A stretch of DNA of 64,000 bases from Paenibacillus sabinae T27 (GCF_000612505.1 NZ_CP004078.1:3015252-3079251), one strand, 5' to 3'; shown: positions 33,682 to 44,146, counted from the first letter of the stretch. Notes: generated from the letters alone by a model not told the origin. Made by a program: numbers and translations.

Positions 33682-35490
33682 TCAAATCCGATTGTTGTTA
33701 ACATGCTCCGTAATGCGCAAAACAGCCTCTCCCAGCCCCAGCATCTCTTTGGCACCGCTTATCCGGTTCTCGTATTCCACCCGTTCACTCGCCGCTTCCC
33801 TGCCGATCACCACAACCTGCGGCGCCCCGATCAGGCCGGAATCTTTAAATTTAACTCCGGGACGCTCTTCCCGGTCATCCAGCAGAACCGAAAGACCTTG
33901 TTCTTTCAGCTTAACGTACAGCTTCTCCGCCAGCGCAGACTGGGCTCCGTCCTTCATGGAGACGGCAATCAGGTGGACATCAAAAGGCGCCAGCTCATCC
34001 GGCCAGGCGATTCCCCCTTCTCCGGCATTCTGTTCGGCCACCGCTGCCAGCAGCCGGGACACGCCGATGCCGTAGCAGCCCATGATCATCTCCCGCTGAG
34101 CGCCGGTAGAATCCAGATAAGTTGCCGAGAGCTTGCTGCTGTACCGGGTTCCCAGCTTGAACACATGCCCGATTTCGATACCCCGGTGCAGCGTCAACTG
34201 CCCTTCTCGGCAGCGCGGACACAGGTCCCCTTCGGTCGCATTGCGGAAATCGCCGACTTGGGTTAGCGGAAAATCGCGTCCGGGCCGGACGCCCCGGAAA
34301 TGAAAGTCCCGTTCTCCAGCACCCGCTATCCCTTCAAGCATGGCCGCGACGGCATGATCGACAAGCAGAGGCAGTTCAAGCCCAACCGGCCCGACGTAAC
34401 CGCTGATCACTCCAGACGCTGCCTCGACCGCTCCTCCATCTGCCAACTCTATGTCTAAAGTGCCTAAATATTTGCCCACCTTCAGATCGTTGACCTCATG
34501 ATCTCCCCGTACAAGCACTGCGACACTCTCACCGCCCGCGCGGTAAATCAGCGTCTTGATGATATCCTCCGGCTTAAGGCCGTACACCGAGACAAGCTGA
34601 TCAATCGTGCCGGTGCCCGGGGTATTGAATTTTTCGAGCGGCGGCAGGTCTTTGGGAGCAGACTGATTATTAGCTGGTTGATTATTAGCAGCGTGCTGAT
34701 CGCAATTCCTGGGCGGAGTTACCGAAACGGCTGCATCATTCTCGAAAGCTGCAGCCTTCGCGCTACCCACAGCAGTCTCGGCCTGCTCCAGATTGGCCGC
34801 ATGGCCGCAATGCCCGCAGAGAGCGACCGTATCCTCACCGATGGCGGACAGCGCAATGAACTCATGATTGCCGCCTTCCCCGCCGATCGTTCCCGCATCC
34901 GCCTCAACAGCCCTGAAGCGAAGACCGCAGCGCGTGAAGATCCGGTTATACGCTTCGAGCATCGTACGGTATGAACGATCCAGCCCCTCCTCGGACAGGT
35001 CGAAGGAATAGGCGTCCTTCATGATGAATTCGCGTCCCCGAAGAAGCCCGAAGCGAGGCCGCTTCTCGTCGCGGAACTTGGTTCCGATCTGATAGACCCG
35101 GACAGGCAGCTTCCGGTAAGAGCTTACCTCGCTACTGATCAGCGAAGTGACCGCCTCTTCATGCGTCGGGCCCAGCACAAATTCCCTTCCGTGCCGGTCG
35201 GTTAACGTCATCAAATTGTTACCATAGGTCTCAAATCGTCCCGACTCCATCCACAGCTCGGCAGGCTGCAGCGAAGGCAGCATCACTTCCTGAACGCCGT
35301 CGCGTTCCATCTCTTCCCGGACGATGCTTTCGATACGGCGCAGAACGCGCCGGCCGAGAGGAAGATAGCTATAAATACCAGCGGCCAGCTGCCGGATATA
35401 ACCGCCCCTAAGCAGCATTCCATGACCTTCCGAATCCGCTTCAGATGGCCGCTCCCGTAATGTGTTCAGCAAATACTCGCTTTGTCGCAT
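33682..35490 (-). CDS. proS: Prolyl-tRNA synthetase
   Basis: Charges tRNA-Pro. 602 residues, bacterial type with an editing insertion. Class II motif 1 near RRIESIVREEMERDGVQEV, motif 2 KFRDEKRPRFGLLRGREFIM, motif 3 GCYGIGVSRLLAAV; the YbaK-like editing domain runs roughly 230-390 (VLVRGDHEVNDLKVGKYLG). Just before it is an odd Asn/Gln-rich linker (HAANNQPANNQSAP). The frame opens at 35523, but the ATG at 35490 follows GGGGGAATCGGA and begins the canonical MRQSEYLLNTLRE. Controlled by the T-box upstream. Confidence 0.96.
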   Translation of the reverse strand: MRQSEYLLNTLRERPSEADSEGHGMLLRGGYIRQLAAGIYSYLPLGRRVLRRIESIVREEMERDGVQEVMLPSLQPAELWMESGRFETYGNNLMTLTDRHGREFVLGPTHEEAVTSLISSEVSSYRKLPVRVYQIGTKFRDEKRPRFGLLRGREFIMKDAYSFDLSEEGLDRSYRTMLEAYNRIFTRCGLRFRAVEADAGTIGGEGGNHEFIALSAIGEDTVALCGHCGHAANLEQAETAVGSAKAAAFENDAAVSVTPPRNCDQHAANNQPANNQSAPKDLPPLEKFNTPGTGTIDQLVSVYGLKPEDIIKTLIYRAGGESVAVLVRGDHEVNDLKVGKYLGTLDIELADGGAVEAASGVISGYVGPVGLELPLLVDHAVAAMLEGIAGAGERDFHFRGVRPGRDFPLTQVGDFRNATEGDLCPRCREGQLTLHRGIEIGHVFKLGTRYSSKLSATYLDSTGAQREMIMGCYGIGVSRLLAAVAEQNAGEGGIAWPDELAPFDVHLIAVSMKDGAQSALAEKLYVKLKEQGLSVLLDDREERPGVKFKDSGLIGAPQVVVIGREAASERVEYENRISGAKEMLGLGEAVLRITEHVNNNRI

Positions 35491-35506
35491 TCCGATTCCC
35501 CCTTGA

Positions 35507-35873
35507 CAAAAATAAAGACACATTCGTCAGGGACGAATGTGTCGTGATACCACCCTAGTTCAACCGTCTGTCATCGAAGTCAAACGGTCCTCAAAACGGA
35601 TAACGGCCGCTAACCGGCAGCGTTTCACGCCCGAAGCACCCGGTCAGAAAGCGGCGCTGCCGCCTGCCTGCCGGAGATCGCTTCAGTCAATGGCCAAGTC
35701 CTCCTCACGGACATATAGCCATATGATTCATGCGCTTCTTCGCTGCAGCTACCGAGGCGGGAGGCAGAACAAGCGTCTTTGGAGAACCTCTCAGCCGGTG
35801 GATTCTCTTTCTGTTCGAACGCGGGAGATGCTCTGCTTTCCTCGGTCACCGCTGTTGATCTATCGTAACAATT
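35507..35873 (-). promoter_or_regulatory. T-box riboswitch of proS
   Basis: The - strand leader has the T-box sequence AGGGTGGTATCACG (35543-35556) followed by a terminator stem GACACATTCGTC/GACGAATGTGTC (35517-35543) and a U-rich run. At the 5' side, stem I closes with ACCGAGG/CCTCGGT, and the internal loop above it contains CTCCCG, with Pro codons CCU and CCC as specifier candidates (about 35757-35766). Known T-boxes bind uncharged cognate tRNA to favour the antiterminator, so uncharged tRNA-Pro should raise proS expression. Confidence 0.9.
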
Positions 35874-35879
35874 TCAATT

Positions 35880-35908
35880 AATTTACATTATTTTGACAGC
35901 CTCGTCAA
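35880..35908 (-). promoter_or_regulatory. Promoter of the T-box/proS transcript
   Basis: On the - strand TTGACG, a 17-base spacer, then TAAATT; a start point near 35873 would place stem I at the very 5' end of the RNA. Confidence 0.72.
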
Positions 35909-35958
35909 GATTGGAGGAATCGAAAGGCCGGTTTCAGTAAACGCCTATGTCGGAATCC

Positions 35959-37446
35959 TTAAGGCAGAACCGTCGTACCCATCAAGTATTTGTCAACCTC
36001 GCGGGCGGCCGCGCGTCCTTCGTTGATCGCCCAGACGACCAGGCTTTGTCCGCGGCGCATGTCGCCGGCAGCGAACACTTTTTCCACGTTGGTATTAAAC
36101 TGGCCGTAACGCGCCTTCACGTTCGTGCGGCGGTCGGTCTCCAGCTTTAATTCCTGAATCAGATCCTGTTCCGGTCCGTCGAAACCGATGGCAATCAGTG
36201 CGAGCTGCGCCGGATAGACCTCTTCGGTGCCGGGAATCGGCTGGTAAATTTTGCGGCCCGTCTCATCGACCGTCCGGTGAATCTTCACCGTGTGCAGTTC
36301 CTTGAGGTTGCCGTTCTCGTCGCCGACGAATTTCGTCGTCATGATGGAGAACTCGCGCGGGTCCTCGCCGAATACGGCCTTCGCTTCCTGCTGGGCGTAG
36401 TCGAGCGTATACACATTTGGGAACTGCGGCCAAGGGTTCGCAATCGGGTCGCGCTCAAGCGGCGCCTGCTCATGCGTACCGAACTGGGTAATGCTCTTGC
36501 AGCCGTGGCGCAGCGCCGTTGCCACACAGTCGGAGCCGGTATCGCCGCCGCCAAGAACGATCACATCCTTGCCTTTAGCCGATACGAAATTGCCGTCTTC
36601 AAGACCCGAAGCCAGGTAGCTCTTGATCGTGCCGTTCAAATAATCCATCGCGTACATCACGCCGTTTAGGTCGCTGCCTTCCGCAGTGAATCTGCGCGCT
36701 TTGGTTGCGCCGCCGCACAACACTACGGCATCGTACTCGTCAACCAGCTGCTGCGCCGGAATATCCTTGCCGATCTCCGTGTTAACGACAAAGTTCACGC
36801 CTTCGGCTGCCAGCAGATCGACCCGGCGCTGCACGACGCGCTTGTCGAGCTTCATCGTCGGAATGCCGTAGGTCAGCAGTCCGCCTACCCGGTCGCTGCG
36901 CTCGTATACAGTAACCGTATGGCCCGCTTTATTAAGCTGCGCAGCCGCTGCGAGTCCGGCTGGTCCGGAGCCGACAATCGCGACTCTTTTGCCGGTGCGC
37001 TTCTCAGGAGGCTCTGGAACAACCCAGCCCTCTTCGAAGCCTTTGTCAATAATCGACAGCTCGATTGTCTTGATTGTTACCGGTTGTCCGATCAGACCAA
37101 CCGTACACGAGCCTTCACATGGAGCCGGACAGATGCTGCCGGTAAATTCCGGGAAGTTATTCGTCTTGTGCAGGCGCTCCAGCGCCTCTCTCCACAATCC
37201 GCGGTATACGAGGTTATTCCACTCGGGAATAAGGTTATGCACCGGGCAGCCCGAAGTGCCGCCAGCCATGTCGACGCCGGTATGGCAGTAAGGCGTGCCG
37301 CAGTCCATGCAGCGTGCGCCCTGCGTCCGCAGCTCATCCTCGGACAGATGCTCGTGGAACTCCTCCCAGTCCTTTATCCGCTGCAGCGGATCGCGGTCCC
37401 CCGGGAGCTGTCTTTTATATTCCATAAATCCAGTAGGTGTAGACAT
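35959..37446 (-). CDS. gltD: Glutamate synthase small subunit GltD
   Basis: GltD supplies electrons from NADPH to GltB, which makes glutamate from glutamine and 2-oxoglutarate. The N-terminal domain carries the Fe-S cysteines ([34 protein letters not shown]), then FAD-binding [17 protein letters not shown] and NADPH-binding [19 protein letters not shown], and [18 protein letters not shown]. 495 residues is standard. The frame opens at 37518; the ATG at 37446 follows GGGGG by ten bases and starts [10 protein letters not shown]. No gltB is in the window, so the pair is split or gltB lies elsewhere. Confidence 0.95.
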   Translation of the reverse strand: MSTPTGFMEYKRQLPGDRDPLQRIKDWEEFHEHLSEDELRTQGARCMDCGTPYCHTGVDMAGGTSGCPVHNLIPEWNNLVYRGLWREALERLHKTNNFPEFTGSICPAPCEGSCTVGLIGQPVTIKTIELSIIDKGFEEGWVVPEPPEKRTGKRVAIVGSGPAGLAAAAQLNKAGHTVTVYERSDRVGGLLTYGIPTMKLDKRVVQRRVDLLAAEGVNFVVNTEIGKDIPAQQLVDEYDAVVLCGGATKARRFTAEGSDLNGVMYAMDYLNGTIKSYLASGLEDGNFVSAKGKDVIVLGGGDTGSDCVATALRHGCKSITQFGTHEQAPLERDPIANPWPQFPNVYTLDYAQQEAKAVFGEDPREFSIMTTKFVGDENGNLKELHTVKIHRTVDETGRKIYQPIPGTEEVYPAQLALIAIGFDGPEQDLIQELKLETDRRTNVKARYGQFNTNVEKVFAAGDMRRGQSLVVWAINEGRAAAREVDKYLMGTTVLP

Positions 37447-37699
37447 ATCTTCGTATCCCCCATCCGTTCTCTTCTTGTTGATATCCGTACACGGGAGCCC
37501 GGTGCGGCAGTCCGGCAAAATGCAGGCAGCGCAAACCAGGCTCTTGACATTATCCGTCGACCTAGCATATCTAATTTTTATTATATTAGCATTCCTAACT
37601 TTTGCACGTTAATGGACTAATCTGCTGATTGTTTGTACTTTTTTCACATGTTATGTCAGATAGTTGGGTCGACAGGCACCGGGCCGGAGAGATTACGGC

Positions 37700-38197
37700 T
37701 TACGCTTTATCCGTACGTTCGTAGACGACGAACCTGTAATCATACGGATTCTTCTCATCGCGCACTCCCTGTTCGCTTGAAACCTCACGCCACTTGCTCC
37801 AGTCCGTTTCGGGAAAAAAAGTATCGCCGTCAAAAGACTCCTCTATCCGGGTAACGATCAGTTTGTCGGCAAAGGGAAGCGTCATCCGGTAGACTTCCGC
37901 TCCGCCGATCACCATCAGCTCGTCCTCCCCGCGCCCCAGCTCAAGCGCGTCCTCCAGATTATGGACGGTCTTCGCCCCTTCGGGAGCGAAGCTTTTGTCC
38001 CGGGTCAGGATCACGCTCTTTCGGCCGGGAAGCGCCTTACCTCCCAAGGAATCCCAGGTTTTTCGCCCCATCAGCATCGTCTTGCCCATCGTCTCCGACT
38101 TGAAGAACGCGAAGTCCCTCGGCAGATGCCAGGGCATGCCGCCGCCCTTGCCGATGACTCCTTTGTCGCCCATGGCCCAAATTAAGCTAATGCTCAT
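37700..38197 (-). CDS. folA: Dihydrofolate reductase
   Basis: Reduces dihydrofolate to tetrahydrofolate with NADPH. 165 residues with the expected landmarks: SLIWAMGDKGVIGKGGGMPWHLPRD (Trp/Pro loop and catalytic acid Asp), MGRKTWDSLG (NADPH Arg/Thr), GRKSVILTRD, and VIGGAEVYRM. It lies 53 bases after thyA on the same strand; ThyA makes dihydrofolate, so the pair recycles folate together. Also called dfrA. Confidence 0.96.
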   Translation of the reverse strand: MSISLIWAMGDKGVIGKGGGMPWHLPRDFAFFKSETMGKTMLMGRKTWDSLGGKALPGRKSVILTRDKSFAPEGAKTVHNLEDALELGRGEDELMVIGGAEVYRMTLPFADKLIVTRIEESFDGDTFFPETDWSKWREVSSEQGVRDEKNPYDYRFVVYERTDKA

Positions 38198-38250
38198 TTC
38201 TGTGCTCTCATTCCTTTCGACGTTGTGCTTAGGCCCTTGTGGAATGTCCC

Positions 38251-39045
38251 CTAGACAGCGACAGGCGCCTTGATTCCCGGATGATGGCGGTAGCCTTCAA
38301 ACTCGAAGTCCTCGTAATTGTAATCGAATATACTGTCCGGTTTTCGGCGAATAATCAGCTTGGGAAGCTCGTAGGGCTCCCGGGAAAGCTGAGTCGTCAC
38401 CTGCTCCAGATGATTTGTATAAATGTGCACATCCCCGCCGGACCAGATGAATTCACCCGGCTCAAGCCCCGTCTGCTGGGCAACCATATGCGTCAGCAGG
38501 GCGTAGCTTGCGATATTGAACGGCAGCCCCAGAAACGAATCAACCGACCGCATCGTCAGCATGCAGGACAGCTTGCCGTCCGCTACGTAGAACTGAAACA
38601 CGAAATGGCAGGGGGGCAGCTTCATCTGATCGATCTCGCCCACATTCCAGGCGCTTACGATATGTCTGCGGGAGTCCGGGTTCTTCTTGATCGACTCAAT
38701 TACATTCGTGATCTGGTCGATATGACGTCCGTCCGCGCTTTCCCAGGCGCGCCACTGCGAGCCGTAGACCGGTCCCAGCTCGCCGTTCTCGTCGGCCCAT
38801 TCGTCCCAGATCGTGACGCCGTTCTCCTTGAGATAAGCGATATTCGTGTCGCCCTTCAAAAACCACAGCAGCTCATGCACCACCGATTTCAGATGAATCC
38901 GCTTGGTCGTCATCAGCGGAAATCCTTCCGACAGGTCAAAACGCAACTGGCGGCCGAATACGGATATCGTCCCCGTTCCCGTCCGGTCGCTCTTGCGCGT
39001 TCCATGATCCAATATATCCTGCAGCAAATCCAAATATTTTTGCAA
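38251..39045 (-). CDS. thyA: Thymidylate synthase ThyA
   Basis: Methylates dUMP to dTMP using methylene-tetrahydrofolate. The catalytic Cys is in [13 protein letters not shown], folate and dUMP sites in [40 protein letters not shown] and [11 protein letters not shown], and the C-terminus ends in KAPVAV. The frame opens at an ATG (39111), but the TTG at 39045, with GGAGG 12 bases upstream, gives exactly 264 residues, the canonical ThyA length, and the usual [11 protein letters not shown] beginning. First gene of thyA-folA. Confidence 0.95.
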   Translation of the reverse strand: MQKYLDLLQDILDHGTRKSDRTGTGTISVFGRQLRFDLSEGFPLMTTKRIHLKSVVHELLWFLKGDTNIAYLKENGVTIWDEWADENGELGPVYGSQWRAWESADGRHIDQITNVIESIKKNPDSRRHIVSAWNVGEIDQMKLPPCHFVFQFYVADGKLSCMLTMRSVDSFLGLPFNIASYALLTHMVAQQTGLEPGEFIWSGGDVHIYTNHLEQVTTQLSREPYELPKLIIRRKPDSIFDYNYEDFEFEGYRHHPGIKAPVAV

Positions 39046-39148
39046 GCCTACAACGCTCCTCCACTCATATTCTCTTCTAAGTTTACCATGACTGACGTTG
39101 CTATGTAACATGCCAAACTATAGAAAAAGACATGATTCGCAACGTTTG

Positions 39149-39182
39149 AAAAAAGGGCGAAAACGCTGATGCGTCTTCGCCC
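39149..39182 (-). terminator. Terminator of the pdh operon
   Basis: The stem GGGCGAAaACGC/GCGTcTTCGCCC, loop TGAT, is followed by six T on the - strand, 41 bases after the lpdA stop. Confidence 0.87.
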
Positions 39183-39223
39183 TATTCTGTCAGCCGGCCG
39201 CGGCAGGCTTCTCGTTCGTATAA

Positions 39224-40639
39224 TTAGCGGGACAGCACGTGAATCGGATGGCCTTCAACCAGCTCGGCCGCTTCCATAACCACTTCGCCGAGTGTCGGAT
39301 GGCCGTGAATGGTCAGAGAGATATCTTCAAGCGTAGCGCCCATTTCGATCGCGAGACCGAGCTCGGCGATCAGGTTGGAGGCCTCGATGCCAACGATTTG
39401 CGCGCCAAGCACGAGATTGTTCTCTTCATTCGCGACGATCTTGATGAAGCCGTCCGGATTGTTCAGGGACAAAGCGCGTCCGTTGCCGGCAAACGGGAAT
39501 TTGCCGGATTTGACTTTGTAGCCTTTATCCTTCGCTTCTTTCTCCGTCAGACCGACGCTGGAGCATTCCGGATCGGTAAATACGACAGCCGGAATGACTT
39601 TGTAATCGACAGCGGATTTATGTCCCGCAATCGCTTCGGCAGCCACTTTGCCTTCGTAAGAAGCTTTGTGGGCCAGCGCAAGGCCCGGAACCACGTCGCC
39701 GATAGCGAAAATGTTCGGAACGTTGGTGCGGCCTTGATGGTCGACCTTGATCAGTCCGCGCTCGTCAAGCTCGATGCCGATGAGGTCGAGTCCAAGCTCT
39801 CCATCGGTGTTCGGACGGCGTCCGACCGTTACGAGCAGGTATTCCGCCGTCACTTCCTTGGACTCGCCGCCCACGGAATACTTCACGGTAACGTCTTTGT
39901 CCGTCTGCGCGGCGCTTTCCGCTTTGGCGTTCGTTACAATCTCGATGCCCGTTTTGGCCATGCTCTTCGCCACAAGACGGGTCATGTCTTTGTCGAAGCC
40001 CGGCAGCACAGTGTCCAAGCCTTCGATAATTGTAACTTTCGTGCCGAATTTGGAGTACATTTGGCCGAGCTCGGCGCCGATGTACCCGCCGCCGATGACG
40101 ATCAGGCTCTTCGGAATTTCCGGCAGCTCAAGCGCTTCGGTGGAGGACAGGATACGTCCGCCGAACGGGAATGGCTTAAGCTCGATCGGACGGGAACCCG
40201 TCGCGATGATGCAGTTCTTGAAGCGGTAGCGCGGCGATTCGTGATCGTTGAATACGCGCGCTTCCGTTGTGCTGATGAACATGCACTCGCCGTTGAAAAT
40301 TTCAACCTTGTTGCCTTTCAGCAGGCCGGCGACGCCGCCGGTCAGCTTCTTGACTACGCCGCTCTTGAACTCCTGCGTCTTGGTGAAGTCCACCTTTACG
40401 TTCTCGGCGCTGACGCCGAACGCTTCGCCGTGCTTGGCGGACTCATACTGGTGAGCTGCCGAGATCAGCGCTTTGGAAGGAATACAGCCGCGGTTCAGAC
40501 ATACGCCGCCGACTTCGGATTTATCTACGATGAGGACTTTTTGTCCGAGCTGAGCGGCCCGGATGGCGGCCACATATCCGCCTGGACCTGCACCAATGAC
40601 CAATGTATCAATATCGAGTGAAGCGTCTCCCACTACCAT
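39224..40639 (-). CDS. lpdA: Dihydrolipoamide dehydrogenase (E3)
   Basis: E3 reoxidises the lipoyl groups of the pyruvate dehydrogenase complex and reduces NAD+. 471 residues: FAD motif DTLVIGAGPGGYVAAIRA, redox disulfide GGVCLNRGCIPSK, NAD motif SLIVIGGGYIGAELG, FAIGDVVPGLALAHKA, and the interface His-Glu in IHGHPTLGEVV. GGAGG lies before the ATG. It is the last gene of pdhABC-lpdA, three bases after pdhC. Confidence 0.97.
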   Translation of the reverse strand: MVVGDASLDIDTLVIGAGPGGYVAAIRAAQLGQKVLIVDKSEVGGVCLNRGCIPSKALISAAHQYESAKHGEAFGVSAENVKVDFTKTQEFKSGVVKKLTGGVAGLLKGNKVEIFNGECMFISTTEARVFNDHESPRYRFKNCIIATGSRPIELKPFPFGGRILSSTEALELPEIPKSLIVIGGGYIGAELGQMYSKFGTKVTIIEGLDTVLPGFDKDMTRLVAKSMAKTGIEIVTNAKAESAAQTDKDVTVKYSVGGESKEVTAEYLLVTVGRRPNTDGELGLDLIGIELDERGLIKVDHQGRTNVPNIFAIGDVVPGLALAHKASYEGKVAAEAIAGHKSAVDYKVIPAVVFTDPECSSVGLTEKEAKDKGYKVKSGKFPFAGNGRALSLNNPDGFIKIVANEENNLVLGAQIVGIEASNLIAELGLAIEMGATLEDISLTIHGHPTLGEVVMEAAELVEGHPIHVLSR

Positions 40640-40642
40640 ATC

Positions 40643-41965
40643 TTACACCTCCATAACCAGCAGCTCGGGATTCGCGAGCAGCGATTTAATGTAGTTCATA
40701 AAGTTCTGCGCGGTTGCGCCGTCGATCAGACGATGGTCGAAGCTGAGGGACAGAGCCATTACCGGCGCGGCCACGATCTCGCCGTTCTTCACAACCGGCT
40801 TCTCGCTGATGCGGCCCGTTCCGAGAATGGCCACTTCAGGGTAGTTGATGATCGGAGTAAAGAACATGCCGCCCGCGGAGCCGATGTTCGTAATCGAAAT
40901 CGTGCTGCCCTTCATTTCATTCGGGCTCAGCTTGCCTTCGCGGCCGCGGCTTGCCAGATCACTGATCGCCGATGCGATCATCCAGATGCTCTTGCGGTCG
41001 GCGTCCTTGATTACCGGAACGATCAGGCCGTTGTCCGTATCGGTAGCGATACCGATATTGTAGTATTTCTTGTACACAATTTCGTTTGCTTCTTCGTCGA
41101 TCGTCGCGTTAAGCGCCGGGAATTGACGGGAAGCGGCCACAAGCGCTTTGACGATGAACGGAAGGTAGGTTACCTTCACGCCCTTCTTCTCGGCGACAGG
41201 CTTCATGCGCGTGCGGAACGCTACGAGCTCGGTTACATCCACTTCGTCCATAATCGTTACATGCGGAGCGGTATAAGCCGATTTGACCATCGCGTTCGCA
41301 ATCGCTTTGCGGATGCCCTTGAACGGTACGCGCTCTTCTTCCAGGCTCACGTTACCGGAAGTCGCTGCCGCCAGAGCCGCAGATTTCTCTGCCGGTGCCG
41401 CTTCGGCTGCCGCCGGAGCGGCCGGAGCCGCTGCCTGCCCTCCGTTCAGGAAGGCTTCAACGTCTTCGCGGGTAATTTTGCCGTTCTTGCCGCTGCCGTT
41501 GACATTAGAAATATCAACATTGTTATCGCGGGCGAATTTACGCACGCCAGGCGTAGCCAGGACATCGCGGTCCGGTACCGGAACGGCTGCAGCTTCGCCG
41601 GCTTTGGCGTCTGCAGGACTTGCTGCCGCCGGAGACGAGGTTGTGTCCGCGCTGCCTTTAGCCGAATCAGCTTCCTGCGCTCCCTGCTCTTCAGCGTGGC
41701 CGCCTTCCTGCTCGGGAATATCTCCTTCCGCGTCGATGACCGCAACGGTCTGGCCTACGCGGAATACATCGCCGTCTTTGGCCAAAACTTCCAAAACGGT
41801 TCCGTTGACGGGGCAAGGAACTTCGACAACCGCCTTGTCGTTCTGAACTTCCATAATGATGTCTTCGTCGGTTACTTTATCCCCGACCTTAATATGCATT
41901 TTGATGATTTCGCCTTCGTGCAGGCCTTCGCCCAATTCGGGGAATGGGTAGTTATATTTTGCCAC
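40643..41965 (-). CDS. pdhC: Pyruvate dehydrogenase E2 (dihydrolipoamide acetyltransferase)
   Basis: The core acyltransferase of the complex. One lipoyl domain (1-80) with the lipoylated Lys in EVQNDKAVVEV, an Ala/Ser/Gly-rich linker, a peripheral-subunit-binding domain (~135-170: TPGVRKFARDNNVDIS, GKITREDVEAFL), a second Ala/Pro linker, and the catalytic domain (~205-440) with SFDHRLIDGATAQNF (catalytic His-x3-Asp-Gly). GTG start with GAGGAGG nine bases upstream. 440 residues fits Bacillales E2. Confidence 0.97.
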   Translation of the reverse strand: MAKYNYPFPELGEGLHEGEIIKMHIKVGDKVTDEDIIMEVQNDKAVVEVPCPVNGTVLEVLAKDGDVFRVGQTVAVIDAEGDIPEQEGGHAEEQGAQEADSAKGSADTTSSPAAASPADAKAGEAAAVPVPDRDVLATPGVRKFARDNNVDISNVNGSGKNGKITREDVEAFLNGGQAAAPAAPAAAEAAPAEKSAALAAATSGNVSLEEERVPFKGIRKAIANAMVKSAYTAPHVTIMDEVDVTELVAFRTRMKPVAEKKGVKVTYLPFIVKALVAASRQFPALNATIDEEANEIVYKKYYNIGIATDTDNGLIVPVIKDADRKSIWMIASAISDLASRGREGKLSPNEMKGSTISITNIGSAGGMFFTPIINYPEVAILGTGRISEKPVVKNGEIVAAPVMALSLSFDHRLIDGATAQNFMNYIKSLLANPELLVMEV

Positions 41966-42020
41966 GATCGAAAACCTCCTCTTTCAAGTGTCTGGATTCA
42001 AATGTCCGGTGTAGGTAGAA

Positions 42021-42998
42021 TTAAAATTCCATAACTTTCTTCACGCCGGCAATAATGCGGGCGGGATTCGGCAGCCAGGTATCTTCGATTTGGGCAAACG
42101 GATATACGGTGTCCGGTCCTGCAATCCGCAGAACGGGAGCTTCGAGATGAAGAATGGCTTTTTCATTGATTTGCGCGATGACTTCGGCGGCAACGCCGGC
42201 GCTCTTCTGCGCTTCCTGCACCACAATGGCGCGGTTGGTCTTCTTGACGGATTCAACGATCGTGTCGATGTCGATCGGGCTGACGGTGCGCAGATCGATG
42301 ATTTCAGCCTTGATGCCCTGCTTCTCAAGCTCGTCTGCAGCCTTGGTAGCCGTATGTACCATCAAGCCGTAAGCGATGATCGTCACGTCGGTGCCTTCGC
42401 GTACTACGTTGGCTTTACCGATTTCTACGGTGTAGTCGCCTTCCGGAACTTCGGCACGGAACGCATGATACAGGTTCAAGTGCTCCATAAAGAATACCGG
42501 GTCATTGTCGCGGATAGCCGCGATCAGAAGGCCTTTGGCATCATAAGGGTTGGAAGGAATTACGACCTTGATGCCGGGGCTTTGGGCGATAAGGCCTTCC
42601 AGAGAGTCGGTATGCAGCTCGGCCGCTTTGACGCCGCCGCCAAACGGCGTACGGAACACAACAGGAGAGTTATATTTGCCGCCGGTGCGGTAGCGCAGAC
42701 GGGCAGCCTGAACTACCATTTGGTCCAAAGCTTCGAAAATAAAGCCGACGAACTGGATTTCGGCAATCGGCCGGAACCCTTGAACGCCAAGGCCCACAGC
42801 AAGACCGCCGATAGCGGATTCCGCCAGCGGCGTATCGAATACGCGTTCTTCACCGAATTCTTTCTGGAGTCCCTCCGTCGCCCGGAACACGCCGCCGACA
42901 TGGCCGACGTCTTCGCCGAAGATCAGGACGCTTGGATCGCGTTGTAATTCGACGCGCATCGCGTCGCGAATCGCTTCTTTCATATTCATTTGTGCCAT
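42021..42998 (-). CDS. pdhB: Pyruvate dehydrogenase E1 beta subunit
   Basis: With E1 alpha it decarboxylates pyruvate on thiamine diphosphate. 325 residues: [21 protein letters not shown] (with the TPP-activating Glu), [28 protein letters not shown] and the C-terminal swivel domain with [20 protein letters not shown] precedes the ATG. Fifteen bases separate it from pdhA. Confidence 0.97.
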   Translation of the reverse strand: MAQMNMKEAIRDAMRVELQRDPSVLIFGEDVGHVGGVFRATEGLQKEFGEERVFDTPLAESAIGGLAVGLGVQGFRPIAEIQFVGFIFEALDQMVVQAARLRYRTGGKYNSPVVFRTPFGGGVKAAELHTDSLEGLIAQSPGIKVVIPSNPYDAKGLLIAAIRDNDPVFFMEHLNLYHAFRAEVPEGDYTVEIGKANVVREGTDVTIIAYGLMVHTATKAADELEKQGIKAEIIDLRTVSPIDIDTIVESVKKTNRAIVVQEAQKSAGVAAEVIAQINEKAILHLEAPVLRIAGPDTVYPFAQIEDTWLPNPARIIAGVKKVMEF

Positions 42999-43013
42999 AG
43001 CCAGAACTCCTCC

Positions 43014-44084
43014 TTATTCAAAATCCGCTTTTTGCTCTTCAAGATCGTGCGGCGTCTTCTCGAACATGCTGTCGATCAGGCCGGAGATCGTCATTTTTTC
43101 GGTTTTTTCCGCAAGTTTGATTTCTTCGTTCACTTTCGCTTTCGCTTCGTCCTTCACGCGCTGCGTATCTTCATCGCTCCACAGGCCTTTGGATTCCAGA
43201 TATTTCACCACACGGGCAATCGGGTCTTTCTCGTTCCACTCGCCCTCTTCCTCTTTCGTGCGGTATTTACTGGCGTCATCGGACAGGGAGTGCGGACGGA
43301 AACGGTATGTAACGGCTTCGATCAAGGTAGGTCCTTCTCCGTTACGTGCACGCTCAGCTGCTTCTTTCACGGCCTGAATGACCGCAAAAATATCCATACC
43401 GTCGACCTTCACACCGGTAATGCCCGCCGCAACCGCTTTATGGGCGATCGACTTGGCCGCGGTTTGCTTCGCGAACGGGGTGGTGATGGCGTAACCGTTA
43501 TTTTGCACGAAGAAGATAACCGGCAGCTTGAAACGGCCAGCATAGTTAAGACCTTCATAGAAATCGCCTTCGGAGGAGCCTCCGTCACCGGTGTAGGTAA
43601 TAGCGACATTCTTCTGATTCTTCAATTTAAAGCCCATTGCAATGCCGACGGCATGCAGAATTTGGGCGCCGATAATGATTTGCGGAGGCAGCACGCTTAC
43701 ATCCTCAGGGATTTCACCGCCGTGCTGATGGCCCCGGGAGTAAAGAAATGCCTGATGAAGTGGCAGGCCGTGCCAAACCAGCTGCGGAATATCGCGGTAG
43801 CCCGGGCAGACGAAGTCTTCCTTCTCCAGGGCGAATTCGCTGCCGACCATTGTCGCTTCCTGTCCGGAAGTCGGCGCATAGAATCCAAGGCGGCCTTGGC
43901 GGCCCAGGTTGACCGCACGGTCATCCCATGTACGGGTGAAAATCATGCGGTAAGCAATTTCTTTTAATTGATCGTCGGTAAGCTCAGGCATTTTATCCTT
44001 GTTGATCACTTCTCCGGCTGGAGAAAGAACCGAGAGAGCTTCCACGTCCTCTGTATAAACCTCGTAAGGAACTTTACTCATCAT
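43014..44084 (-). CDS. pdhA: Pyruvate dehydrogenase E1 alpha subunit
   Basis: The TPP-binding partner of PdhB. The TPP motif GDGGSSEGDFYEGLN...NNGYAI is clear, as is the phosphorylation-loop-like region YRFRPHSLSDDASKYR. The frame opens with a GTG at 44090; GAGGTGAAG precedes two consecutive ATG codons at 44084 and 44081, either of which can be the start (356 or 355 residues). First gene of pdhABC-lpdA, under the promoter at 44147-44176. Confidence 0.96.
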   Translation of the reverse strand: MMSKVPYEVYTEDVEALSVLSPAGEVINKDKMPELTDDQLKEIAYRMIFTRTWDDRAVNLGRQGRLGFYAPTSGQEATMVGSEFALEKEDFVCPGYRDIPQLVWHGLPLHQAFLYSRGHQHGGEIPEDVSVLPPQIIIGAQILHAVGIAMGFKLKNQKNVAITYTGDGGSSEGDFYEGLNYAGRFKLPVIFFVQNNGYAITTPFAKQTAAKSIAHKAVAAGITGVKVDGMDIFAVIQAVKEAAERARNGEGPTLIEAVTYRFRPHSLSDDASKYRTKEEEGEWNEKDPIARVVKYLESKGLWSDEDTQRVKDEAKAKVNEEIKLAEKTEKMTISGLIDSMFEKTPHDLEEQKADFE

Positions 44085-44146
44085 CTTCACCTCAGTAAAA
44101 AAGTTTGAATAACAATTTGAATATTGGCTGTCTCTGTTATAGAATT

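Noticed and set aside
39239..40621. A 460-codon + strand frame opposite lpdA
   Set aside because: Antisense shadow; the E3 motifs on the - strand are unambiguous.
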